A DNA stretch of 7,683 bases from Thermoproteota archaeon (GCA_030055545.1 JASFYK010000042.1:1-7683), one strand, 5' to 3'; shown: positions 1 to 6,439, numbered from the stretch's first letter. Notes: a model not told the origin generated them from the sequence alone. Made by a program: numbers and translations.

Positions 1-56
1 CAGAGGAGGACGTTAAGAGGATCAAAAAGGAGCTGGAGAGGGTAGGCAAGCCTTGA
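1..56 (+). CDS. C-terminal end of an unidentified protein (cut by left edge)
   Basis: Reading in the frame that begins at base 3, the sequence encodes 17 residues, EEDVKRIKKELERVGKP, and then TGA at 54-56. The run is highly charged and looks like the end of an amphipathic helix. It uses AGG for arginine and AAG/GAG for lysine and glutamate, as the other genes here do. That makes it a credible gene end rather than chance, although any open stretch this short could be random. The product cannot be named. It reads in the same direction as the RAMP-like gene starting at 201, but 144 bases and a folded element separate them, so a shared transcript is uncertain. Confidence 0.5.
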   Translation, partial: EEDVKRIKKELERVGKP

Positions 57-200
57 AAGCGGATTCTGCGAGACGGATGAGGCTCGAATTAGGCAAAGTC
101 GCCCGTCCACATCGGGTATGGCTGAACACTTGGCGTCATTAGCAGGACGTGTTATTACGTCCCAGCCGAGCGGCGCTCGCTAATGTGTTGACAAAATCTC
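57..200. other. Intergenic gap with small hairpins, no gene seen
   Basis: No open frame of useful length and no tRNA-like arrangement is visible. The gap holds a small hairpin, with CCCG at 102-105 pairing with CGGG at 113-116 across a 7-base loop and a possible extra G-U pair. It also holds the larger three-stem fold listed at 137-185. A TGA at 189-191 in the frame of the next gene prevents that gene from extending upstream. No convincing TATA/BRE pair is seen. The best AT-rich patch is TTATTA at 152-157, which lies inside a hairpin loop and arm. Confidence 0.6.
137..185. other. Compact three-stem (three-way junction) folded element
   Basis: CATTAGC at 137-143 is perfectly complementary to GCTAATG at 179-185. 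Enclosed between them are two more hairpins. GGACGT at 145-150 pairs with ACGTCC at 157-162 around a 6-base loop. CGAGC at 167-171 pairs with GCTCG at 175-179 around a 3-base loop and shares base 179 with the outer stem. About 17 base pairs fall within 49 bases. The outer stem ends 15 bases before the ATG at 201. It could be a 5' leader structure of the RAMP-like gene, an RNA gene, a terminator for the upstream gene without a T-run, or a DNA-level site. The pairing is seen directly, but its function is unknown. Confidence 0.4.
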
Positions 201-968
201 ATGGAAAAATACGACAATCGGCTTTACGAAGAAGTGGGTAACGCACTAAATAATAACACGCGTTTTTCATACTTCTATGTGAGTTCTTGTGGCAATCTAT
301 TCATCCCGCGATATGATCATAAAGATGGGTTGAAGTACGGCAGTTTAACAATCGATGCATTCGAAAATAGATTCATATTTTCTCACATATCGACCGCGCT
401 GGAAAAATCATTAAAGAGCGCTGAAGAAGGTTCGCTCCACGAGGTCGAGTTCATCAGGCATGTAGAACCAAGCAGTCCTATGAAGCCTGTAGAATTTAAG
501 GGCTATTTCTTCGCCAAGGAGAGTAGCATTCAACTTACTCCAAACAATTGGATTGAGTTGGAAAAGTTGAATGGTTTGGAGATACAAGTCGGAGGAGAAA
601 GGAGCTATGGATTCGGGAAGTTGGTAATCGCCGGAATGGAAAGGGCAGCAGAGACAACCGATAGCTCGCTCTTCGGCGATCCTGATCTTGAAGTGGCGCT
701 CAATGACAAGCCAATACTGCGAGCCAAAAAAGGCACCTTTACTCTGTACGCCCATATGCTGACAGACTGCGCTTCCTCGTTCAAAACATTCCAAGGAGAC
801 ATAGAACCAGTGCTAGGAAGAGAGTGGGACAGGGAGAAAGGTGCAGGGTGGAGCTTAAAACCAGCGCAGATATGCTTCGTGCCTGGAACCCGTGTCGAAG
901 CAGATGGGTGCGTAGAGATGGAGATCACAGAACAGGGCTTGTGGAAACTGCTGCCTCCTCAAGGATAG
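201..968 (+). CDS. Solitary RAMP-superfamily (Csx10/Cas5-like) protein
   Basis: This is a 255-residue protein. ATG at 201 is the start, because TGA at 189-191 closes the frame upstream. No Shine-Dalgarno precedes it, so translation may be leaderless or weak. The gene ends in tandem TAG TAG (966-971). Around residues 130-140 is VGGERSYGFGK, a glycine-rich loop of the kind that ends RAMP-fold (RRM-like) Cas proteins. The GGER..GFG form recalls Csx10 and other Cas5-group RAMPs. Near the C-terminus, residues 220-231 read KPAQICFVPGTR, resembling a strand before a conserved PGT turn. There is no transmembrane segment or signal peptide. It is shorter than a typical two-domain Csx10, so it may be a single-domain relative or a shortened descendant. 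It converges on the type I-A operon and has no Cas10 or other type III gene beside it. The RAMP call rests mainly on one motif plus context. Its role, as effector subunit, regulator or remnant, is not known. Confidence 0.6.
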   Translation: MEKYDNRLYEEVGNALNNNTRFSYFYVSSCGNLFIPRYDHKDGLKYGSLTIDAFENRFIFSHISTALEKSLKSAEEGSLHEVEFIRHVEPSSPMKPVEFKGYFFAKESSIQLTPNNWIELEKLNGLEIQVGGERSYGFGKLVIAGMERAAETTDSSLFGDPDLEVALNDKPILRAKKGTFTLYAHMLTDCASSFKTFQGDIEPVLGREWDREKGAGWSLKPAQICFVPGTRVEADGCVEMEITEQGLWKLLPPQG

Positions 969-1105
969 TAGAAGACATAAATTGGCATAAAGCAGCGACC
1001 GAAAGGTTGTGGACACTGAATTGAGGAGAGGACAAAGCGCAGACCAGTCGATTCAGTAGCGTCACGTGGGGATTGTGGCGTTTCAATTTGAAAGCCCTCT
1101 CCTCT
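969..1105. other. Convergent intergenic region with inverted repeats
   Basis: This gap separates the ends of the plus-strand RAMP-like gene and the minus-strand cas6. It contains no gene that I can support. Three symmetric elements are visible. The first is a hairpin at 995-1010 with a GAAA tetraloop. The second is GAGGAGAGG at 1023-1031, matched perfectly by CCTCTCCTC at 1096-1104. The third is the palindrome TTTCAATTTGAAA at 1081-1093. A CACGTG palindrome lies at 1063-1068. No T-rich tract typical of archaeal termination is found on either strand, so the termination sites stay undefined. Confidence 0.55.
995..1010 (+). other. GNRA-tetraloop hairpin just after the RAMP-like gene
   Basis: GCGACC at 995-1000 pairs with GGTTGT at 1005-1010 (four Watson-Crick and two G-U pairs) around a GAAA loop at 1001-1004. 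The wobble pairs favour an RNA stem on the plus strand, so it would form in the 3' end of the RAMP-like transcript, 24 bases after its first stop. It may act as a 3'-end stabiliser or terminator-like hairpin, but no T-run follows it. Confidence 0.3.
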
Positions 1106-1960
1106 CTATGGACCTCTCGATTGCTGTTCCGTCCTTTGCGTCACCCTCTCTTTCTCATCTTTTTCCTGACCGCACTTAATCTCCGTCCGGACAACGCCAA
1201 ACCCGGAGGTCCTCCCCTTGCCCACATTTGAGAAGTTTGCGAACGCCGCAAGGCAGGATGTGGTGCGCTGCCACCTCTCATCTCCGTCGAAATTGTACGC
1301 CACCTTCCCTGTAAACCCGATTATCCTCCCCTTTGAGGTATCCTTCAGCTCAGTCCTTAGTATGTAAGAGGAAACCCAGCTGCTCGAGCCCAGCCACTCC
1401 ATATACGCCTTTGCGTCAGTCTCGCCGAGCGGTAGCCCAGAGAAACGGTTCCACAGCTCAAGCAGCCCCCCGAAGACCTTCTTCTGTTCCGGGAAGAGGT
1501 ATTCCTTCTCCCGCCCGAGCGCTGCAAACCTGGTGGGGGTCAAGAACTCAAAATACAACTTTACAGCTGGGGAGGCGCTTTCCATCAGCGCTTCGTAGGA
1601 CTCTGCCCTCACCCTGACTGAGTCTATCCTAAGGGTCTTGTCGCGTATCATTATCGTGCGCCTCTTTTCGAATGTGCGGAGGAGCTCGTTGGCGTGCTTC
1701 TCGTTCAGGAAGCGGATCTTGAACGAGAGGGGCGACGAAGGGTCTAGGATATAGCCTAATTCTGTCCTCCGCTTGCTCCTGAAATACAAGGGCGTCACGG
1801 AATACGGCTTCGCAACATTCGACTCGTGGAGGGACTGGGAAGACGAGGGATCCACTTGCCTTATGAGGTTGAGGAGAATCCCCCGGGAAATGTATCCGGT
1901 GAACTGGGGGAGCTCGAGCTCGTCCTCTGCCCTCATAACGAATTCGGCTTCCAGGAGCAT
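1106..1960 (-). CDS. cas6: Cas6 CRISPR RNA endoribonuclease
   Basis: Cas6 is the metal-independent RNase that cuts the CRISPR transcript within each repeat to release crRNAs for the type I-A complex. The 284-residue protein shows the family layout of two RRM-like domains. LHESNVAKPYSVTPLY at about residues 44-59 carries H45, a candidate catalytic histidine. FEFLTPTRFA lies at about 137-146 and GFTGKVAYNF at 215-224. The glycine-rich loop VGKGRTSGFGVV is at about 246-257. ATG at 1960 is preceded by GGAGGA with a 6-base gap, which fixes the start. Beyond the usual end of the fold is a charged, Gln-rich tail of about 24 residues that is probably disordered. It is the last gene of the operon, 34 bases after cas8a. 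The repeat it recognises is not in this window. Confidence 0.92.
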   Translation of the reverse strand: MLLEAEFVMRAEDELELPQFTGYISRGILLNLIRQVDPSSSQSLHESNVAKPYSVTPLYFRSKRRTELGYILDPSSPLSFKIRFLNEKHANELLRTFEKRRTIMIRDKTLRIDSVRVRAESYEALMESASPAVKLYFEFLTPTRFAALGREKEYLFPEQKKVFGGLLELWNRFSGLPLGETDAKAYMEWLGSSSWVSSYILRTELKDTSKGRIIGFTGKVAYNFDGDERWQRTTSCLAAFANFSNVGKGRTSGFGVVRTEIKCGQEKDEKERVTQRTEQQSRGP

Positions 1961-1966
1961 CCCTAT

Positions 1967-1972
1967 TCCTCC
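1967..1972 (-). promoter_or_regulatory. Ribosome binding site of cas6
   Basis: GGAGGA on the minus strand lies 6 bases before the ATG at 1960, inside the 34-base gap after cas8a. It supports independent translation initiation of cas6 and the chosen start. Confidence 0.75.
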
Positions 1973-1994
1973 ACGAAGGGTCGAGCAGCCCTAG

Positions 1995-3176
1995 CTACGG
2001 GAGCAATGGGACCGTGTAAGCTAGGTTCCTGCAGTAGTCTACTAGCCTCTTGAAATCTCTGCCCTTGGCATCGGATGCTGATTGCGACGATGACGAGGTC
2101 GAGAGCAGTAATCTTGAAGACCTGAGCATCAGCTCCTCCCTCGATCTCCCGTCCCCTTGCGACGCCAAGAAGAGCAGCTTCAACAGCTCCCTTTCGGTGT
2201 CCGCCTCCTTCTCCCACATCGCAGTCCGGATCATCCACTGGAGTGATCTTTTGTGGTCGTACTTTTCGATATTATCGAGGAATTTGTTTGCCTTGGCCCT
2301 GTATGATGCCAAGGGGACATTGAAGCCGATCCTGACCTCTGCAGGGGACATCCCCCCAGGGTTCTTCATACCTACAACCAGTATCTCATCTACTTTTTTT
2401 GGAAGGTTCATTGCCATCCACATGATCATCCCTTCCTCCGGCCTGAATCCGGGAAACTCTTTCATAGAATCGAGCATCAGCTCAAATTCGCCTCTCGTGT
2501 ATCTCGTGTCTGTAGGCAGGGCTAGAACTGTCAGGTATTGTGGTTTGTTCCCGGACGGGATCATTACTATCCCCACCCTTGAAATCACATATCCTGCTAG
2601 GCGGATGAGGAACTCCCATGTGGAGAGCTTAGCTTCCTCCCCAGAGATTACCTCTGATTTCAATTTACCATCAAAGTACGGTCCCCTCGTGTATCCGTAC
2701 AATTCTGGCTTGAATATGGAAAGAGGCGAATGGATTTTTTCTTTTTTCGCCAAAGCTTGTAAATCATTATTCTCCAACTTTACCAAGTAGTCTCCAAAAT
2801 GGTGAAAAACCTCCACGAAAGATGTGTCTGAAGGCACCTTCAGGTCTTTCTTGACCTTCACCAGGATATCCTTCTCATTGCCGGTTGCAGGGATGTCCAT
2901 CCTGGGCTTCCTGACGCTCTTTTTCTGCTCAGAATCCTCGTCAACTTCTTCCGTCCCTGTCTTTCTTTCGACATAATCTCGCAACCGGGCTTCAGCAATG
3001 TAAAACGCTTCTGCAAAGACCTTTGGCAAGGAAGCCTTTGCCGATTTCACCTTTATTTTATTACCATCAATTTTTATACCGATCTTCTCCTTGTCAAGCA
3101 CGTTAAGAAAGCTCAATAAATATTGCCTTGTAATCCCGTAGCTCGGTATACTCAACACCAAAAGGTTCTCATCCAT
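1995..3176 (-). CDS. cas8a2: Cas8a2/Csa4, type I-A large subunit
   Basis: This 393-residue protein occupies the Csa4/Cas8a2 position, directly after cas3'' and before cas6. Residues 156-170 (KPELYGYTRGPYFDG) followed by a helix-rich stretch WEFLIRLAGYVISRVG match my recollection of the Csa4 family. In type I-A complexes this large subunit is thought to help recognise the PAM and recruit or position Cas3. The ATG at 3176 overlaps the end of cas3'' by 8 bases and has GGAGGAG 7 bases upstream. Two low-complexity parts are visible: a charged linker at about residues 68-92 and a serine-rich run at 359-368 before the last helix. No cysteine-based zinc finger is apparent. The family is highly divergent, so the assignment leans on position as well as sequence. 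Subtype I-A is secure from the neighbours. Confidence 0.85.
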   Translation of the reverse strand: MDENLLVLSIPSYGITRQYLLSFLNVLDKEKIGIKIDGNKIKVKSAKASLPKVFAEAFYIAEARLRDYVERKTGTEEVDEDSEQKKSVRKPRMDIPATGNEKDILVKVKKDLKVPSDTSFVEVFHHFGDYLVKLENNDLQALAKKEKIHSPLSIFKPELYGYTRGPYFDGKLKSEVISGEEAKLSTWEFLIRLAGYVISRVGIVMIPSGNKPQYLTVLALPTDTRYTRGEFELMLDSMKEFPGFRPEEGMIMWMAMNLPKKVDEILVVGMKNPGGMSPAEVRIGFNVPLASYRAKANKFLDNIEKYDHKRSLQWMIRTAMWEKEADTERELLKLLFLASQGDGRSREELMLRSSRLLLSTSSSSQSASDAKGRDFKRLVDYCRNLAYTVPLLP

Positions 3177-3870
3177 CTATGGTCTCCTCCAACTCTTGAA
3201 CAAACTTGCTTTTTTTGCTGCCTCCTCTTGACTTTGCGTCAATGTTATCGCCATAGATCACGGGGTTCAGAATCAGGCAGTAAAGTTTTGCGAAACGGCT
3301 CTTCTCAGCATCTCCAGCAACGCGATTGATCCACTCAAAAAAGGATTTTGCTTCCTCCAACTCGATCCTGCTCGAAGGGAACTCTTTTTCGAATATAGCA
3401 CGGGAGATCTCGTTAAGGTCGGTTTTGCACCTGCCGAATATCCAAGGTTTCTTCGTCGTATTCAGGCGCCTTTCCTGTTCATCGAAGGGGCGCATGGCGG
3501 TGTGGTGGAACAGGACTGCCAAAGAGACTAGCAAAACAGAATCTGGGCTGTAACCTGAGCCTTCCATAAGGGACTTTGCAATTATTGCAGATGGTATCTC
3601 GTGGAGATGGAAACTGGGCTTTTCAGGATTGGCGCCATTGAATTGCTCCTGATACTTATCTGCGGCTTTTCCTGCGTCGTGTAGCATCGCCGCAATTTTG
3701 ACGAGCTCGATAAACTCGCCGGGTGAAAGAGTAATTTCCTTCTTAGATGCCGCTTTTATCCTCTTAACGCACACTTCCGCATAATTGTTGTTTGAGTACC
3801 TCAAAGCATGTTCCATTGTGTTTTTCGAGTGCTCCTTAAGCCCTTGGTTAGTGTATGCAAACGCAGCCAA
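3169..3870 (-). CDS. cas3'': Cas3'' HD-domain nuclease
   Basis: This is the stand-alone HD nuclease half of split Cas3, 233 residues long, which degrades target DNA using divalent metal ions. The HD residues can be followed: H14 in LKEHSKNT, H64-D65 in AMLHDAGKA with the expected K68, H90 in FHLHEIPSA, H122-H123 in LFHHTA, and D208/D211 in YGDNIDAKSRG. All metal-binding positions therefore look intact. The start is TTG at 3870. An in-frame TAA (the cas3' stop, 3877-3879) closes the frame just upstream, and the first in-frame ATG, at residue 19, would delete H14. GGAGGG lies 10 bases before the TTG. Only 6 bases separate it from cas3', and its end overlaps cas8a by 8 bases, which suggests coupled translation and equal dosage with the helicase. 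Confidence 0.93.
   Translation of the reverse strand: MAAFAYTNQGLKEHSKNTMEHALRYSNNNYAEVCVKRIKAASKKEITLSPGEFIELVKIAAMLHDAGKAADKYQEQFNGANPEKPSFHLHEIPSAIIAKSLMEGSGYSPDSVLLVSLAVLFHHTAMRPFDEQERRLNTTKKPWIFGRCKTDLNEISRAIFEKEFPSSRIELEEAKSFFEWINRVAGDAEKSRFAKLYCLILNPVIYGDNIDAKSRGGSKKSKFVQELEETIDG
3184..3190 (-). promoter_or_regulatory. Ribosome binding site of cas8a2
   Basis: GGAGGAG on the minus strand sits 7 bases before the ATG at 3176, inside the end of cas3''. It supports the overlapping start of cas8a2. Confidence 0.7.
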
Positions 3871-3876
3871 TTCTAC

Positions 3877-5580
3877 TTATCCCTCCAGCTTCACATACCC
3901 TATTTCAGGGTCAAAATCCTCGAGAGCAATCCCATCGAATTCCCTGAGCTGCAACTCCAGAGCGAGGGAAGGTGAATTGAGCAGCCCTCTTAGCTCAAGT
4001 CCAGCCAGCTCAATAACCTCGTTCCCTTTCACGACCTTTCTTCTCTGCATGAGCAGCCTCTTAGCCTCCTGCTCGGAAAGACCTACTGCATAGTCGCTTT
4101 TTTCATCGGACTCTACTTTAGTCTCCATGAATCCTGTCACAATCCCGAAGTTGTCAGTGAACCCCCTGTAATGCTCCAACGCTTTCTCAACGTAACTCGA
4201 GTCTAGAAGGGTGAAATTGTCGAGCCAACTCAGCACTTTCCAAAGACTCTTCTCCTTTTCAATAGGCTCACTTCTATAGACTTCGTCAACGATCTCCCTC
4301 GTAAGCTCATTCTTTTCGATTACCTGCTTCACAGTATCATCGCAGAGCTTCGGGTCGTACGGCCCGTAAGACACATCTTTGCCGCCGTTCTCAATGATTA
4401 GGACATCGCCTTCGTAAGCGTGCTTGTCACGAGCTACTCTCCCAGCGCGCTGCATCATCCTGTCAGCAGGGCAAGGCGCAGTCACCAAAACATCAAAGCT
4501 CAAGTCGACCCCTGATTCGATCACTTGTGTAGAGACAGCCAGCTTTGGGGTGTTTTCTTTCATACTGTCGCCGTGGGAGATCTCTTCAGTCCTCTTTTTC
4601 CTAACGACTTCAGGCAGTTTCCCGTGGATAAGGAAAGGTTTAAGGTCCATTCGATCGAGCTCATGAAAAGCCTTAACAGCATCTTTCACAGTATTGAAGA
4701 CGCAAAGGACCTTCTTGCCCTCCGATAATGTCCTTTGGCAAAGCCCGGGCAGATCTTCCCTCTTTACAGTCGAGAAATCGACATGCCTGGACCCCCGTTC
4801 ATTTTCGTATTCTGGGTCGTCGCCTTTAGCGTAAATCTCCTCCAAGACCGTTATGCCGTATTCGCCGAGCTCTTCGTTCAGAAAAGACTTCATCACTTTC
4901 GGCATGGTGGCAGTCATGACGATGACGGGCACGCCTGCCAAGCACAAGCTCTTAACCGCGCACAGTACTGAAGTCAATGACCTCGACCGCTCTTTTGAGT
5001 CTTCCTTCCCAGTCCCCATCCTCGAGAACAGGTGGAACTCATCGAATATGGCGAGCGAGGAGTATATCTGCGCCCGGGGGAAGTCGAAATGGGTCCCCTT
5101 GCCCTCGAAGACCCTTGAAATCTCCTTAACGGGGGCCTTGTAAAAGTTCAGTATGAATGTGTCGAGTGTGGTGATCACTACTTTCTTAGCAAAATATGGT
5201 GAACTGTTTAGCCCCAGGTGCTGTATGGCGATTTTCCTCTCTATTTCTGCTTCAGTGTAATTTTTCTTATTAATACCATTGCCTTCTTTCAAATCTTTCT
5301 TGACTTTTTCCCCGAGCTGGTCGGCGATGCTACGCATCGGCAGCACGTGGATCAGCCTAGAGAAGAAGGGGCTGCCCTCGATGGCCTTTCGTGCCAAAGC
5401 CTGGGTTATTGTAGTCTTTCCGTAGGATGTGGGAAGGTCGAGAAGCAGCAGGGCAGGTTCTCCACTGCAAAGGCGTTCTTCGAGCCTCCTTAATCCGTCG
5501 CTTATCAGCTTCCTGGGATGCCAATTCCTAGAGGCACAGAAATCTTCATAAACAGAGGAGAGGCACACCTCACTGCTCAA
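3877..5580 (-). CDS. cas3': Cas3' superfamily 2 helicase
   Basis: This is the helicase half of split Cas3, 567 residues. It uses ATP to unwind and translocate target DNA for the HD nuclease at an R-loop opened by the I-A complex. Motifs in order are Walker A PTSYGKT (about 50-56), TTLDTF (138-143), DEFH motif II (180-183), TATMP motif III (223-227), VFNTV (294-298), STQVIESGVDL motif V (350-360) and QRAGRVAR motif VI (377-384). The HD domain is absent and is encoded by the next gene. The start is TTG at 5580. A perfect GGAGGT stands 8 bases upstream and the first ATG lies far inside the protein, after Walker A. It overlaps the end of cas5a by 11 bases. Nothing suggests truncation or frameshift. 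Confidence 0.95.
   Translation of the reverse strand: MSSEVCLSSVYEDFCASRNWHPRKLISDGLRRLEERLCSGEPALLLLDLPTSYGKTTITQALARKAIEGSPFFSRLIHVLPMRSIADQLGEKVKKDLKEGNGINKKNYTEAEIERKIAIQHLGLNSSPYFAKKVVITTLDTFILNFYKAPVKEISRVFEGKGTHFDFPRAQIYSSLAIFDEFHLFSRMGTGKEDSKERSRSLTSVLCAVKSLCLAGVPVIVMTATMPKVMKSFLNEELGEYGITVLEEIYAKGDDPEYENERGSRHVDFSTVKREDLPGLCQRTLSEGKKVLCVFNTVKDAVKAFHELDRMDLKPFLIHGKLPEVVRKKRTEEISHGDSMKENTPKLAVSTQVIESGVDLSFDVLVTAPCPADRMMQRAGRVARDKHAYEGDVLIIENGGKDVSYGPYDPKLCDDTVKQVIEKNELTREIVDEVYRSEPIEKEKSLWKVLSWLDNFTLLDSSYVEKALEHYRGFTDNFGIVTGFMETKVESDEKSDYAVGLSEQEAKRLLMQRRKVVKGNEVIELAGLELRGLLNSPSLALELQLREFDGIALEDFDPEIGYVKLEG
3881..3886 (-). promoter_or_regulatory. Ribosome binding site deciding the TTG start of cas3''
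   Basis: GGAGGG on the minus strand lies 10 bases before the TTG at 3870, within the last codons of cas3'. With the in-frame TAA at 3877-3879 it leaves TTG as the only start that keeps the first conserved histidine. Confidence 0.6.
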
Positions 5581-6418
5581 TGAGCATGACCTCCTGGGGG
5601 GAGAACTCGTAAGCTCTGCCTCTCATCTGCACAGAAATGGTCTCCGAAGATATTGGAGAGTTGCTGCCTGGAATTATGTATTCCGAAAAAACCGGTGCGT
5701 TTTCTCTCCCCCATCCGCCCCTCCAGAAGGTTAGCCTGTAAAATTTTTCAGTAATTCCGACTTCTCCTGCGATTGCTGGGAAATAGAGCCTCGTCTTCAC
5801 TTCGCCTTCTGTCCTCTCTTGAATCTCAGAAAAGTTAACCTTTGACACAGAAAATATCGACTCCTTGCTCCCTATCCTGCTTATTGACCAGCATGCTTCT
5901 TCAAGGTGCCTGTCCCAAGGAGCCTGTATCGCCTTGGAGATCGCGTCTTCATTGACTGCGTAGAAAACCACTGCCTTTCCTTTGGGATAGAAAACTTTCC
6001 CTGAAGATATTGCCCCTGTCTTGTACTTCTCCAGATACCTCCTCCCGCCTGCCGCCTTCTCCTCTGGCTTGTCCTTTGTAGTGGTCTGGAAGTGCAACGT
6101 GGTGTACTTGTTGATGTCTTCCCACATCATCGCCTTGCCGCTGAGGGCCAATGCGGCGCCAAGTATCGCACCTTCAAAAATAGAGGAAACGCTCCTTGGA
6201 TCGTACTTCCCCCTTTCCAAGTTTAACAGCGTCTCGCCCGAGATTTTAGTTTGATTCTTTGTTTCCTTCAGTAGCCCATCCCTGGCCAAGGGGAAAGCGA
6301 GTGCACCGTTTAGGGTTGTAGGCGGTGGGATGGGTAAGGCGGATTGCTGTTTGCTAGTTCCGGGAACCCTCACCCAATATCCCCAGTGGTACTCCCCTTC
6401 TATCCTGATACCCAGCAT
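5570..6418 (-). CDS. cas5a: Cas5a, crRNA 5'-handle binding subunit
   Basis: Cas5a is the RAMP-fold subunit that caps the 5' handle of the crRNA at the foot of the Cas7 filament. The protein has 282 residues, and its N-terminal strand is followed by residues 19-41, where PGTSKQQSALPIPPP runs into TTLNGALAF. This is the proline-rich P-P-T-T-L-x-G-A-L-A segment typical of Cas5 proteins. SISRIGSKESIFSVSKV at about 178-194 matches the R-[IL]-G-S-K-E pattern of the Csa-type Cas5. ATG at 6418 is preceded by GGGGAG at 6426-6431 with 7 bases between. It starts 21 bases after the cas7 stop and overlaps cas3' by 11 bases, placing it in the fixed I-A order. In type I-A crRNA cutting belongs to Cas6, so Cas5a is expected to be structural only. 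Confidence 0.9.
   Translation of the reverse strand: MLGIRIEGEYHWGYWVRVPGTSKQQSALPIPPPTTLNGALAFPLARDGLLKETKNQTKISGETLLNLERGKYDPRSVSSIFEGAILGAALALSGKAMMWEDINKYTTLHFQTTTKDKPEEKAAGGRRYLEKYKTGAISSGKVFYPKGKAVVFYAVNEDAISKAIQAPWDRHLEEACWSISRIGSKESIFSVSKVNFSEIQERTEGEVKTRLYFPAIAGEVGITEKFYRLTFWRGGWGRENAPVFSEYIIPGSNSPISSETISVQMRGRAYEFSPQEVMLIEQ
5589..5594 (-). promoter_or_regulatory. Ribosome binding site deciding the TTG start of cas3'
   Basis: GGAGGT on the minus strand lies inside the last codons of cas5a, 8 bases before the TTG at 5580. Its fit to the anti-Shine-Dalgarno and its ideal distance favour TTG over the in-frame GTG four codons downstream. Confidence 0.75.
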
Positions 6419-6425
6419 CCGCCTG

Positions 6426-6431
6426 CTCCCC
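6426..6431 (-). promoter_or_regulatory. Ribosome binding site of cas5a
   Basis: GGGGAG on the minus strand, in the 21-base gap between cas7 and cas5a, lies 7 bases before the ATG at 6418 and supports that start. Confidence 0.55.
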
Positions 6432-6439
6432 TTCTCATG

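Noticed and set aside
57..200. tRNA gene
   Set aside because: A GCTCGAATT stretch at 82-90 hints at a T-loop, but no acceptor stem or anticodon arm pairs correctly on either strand. The 7-bp stem at 137/185 encloses only two arms.
411..794. Minus-strand open frame opposite the RAMP-like gene (127 codons)
   Set aside because: It overlaps a gene with a recognisable glycine-rich loop, has no recognisable motif and would have no operon partners.
824..1024. Plus-strand 66-codon frame overlapping the end of the RAMP-like gene, possible frameshifted continuation
   Set aside because: The RAMP-like frame closes with tandem TAG codons after a plausible C-terminal region. The other frame shows no RAMP-like sequence, so no frameshift is needed.
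969..1105. CRISPR array in the convergent gap
   Set aside because: No unit of 20 or more bases occurs twice with spacer-like separation. Only single palindromic pieces are present.
1961..1994. Small gene or promoter between cas8a2 and cas6
   Set aside because: The 34 bases hold only the cas6 ribosome binding site. There is no TATA-like element.
1995..2400. Internal start inside cas8 making a separate small subunit, as in types I-B, I-C and I-D
   Set aside because: A separate csa5 already supplies the small subunit, and I did not identify an internal Shine-Dalgarno with start that stands out.
2050..2790. Long plus-strand open frame opposite cas8a2 (246 codons)
   Set aside because: It is antisense to a well-supported gene, serine/isoleucine-rich as expected from reverse reading, and has no family features.
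3871..3876. Fused cas3 gene split by a sequencing error
   Set aside because: Each half has its own ribosome binding site, start and stop, and separate Cas3' and Cas3'' genes in this order are normal for type I-A.
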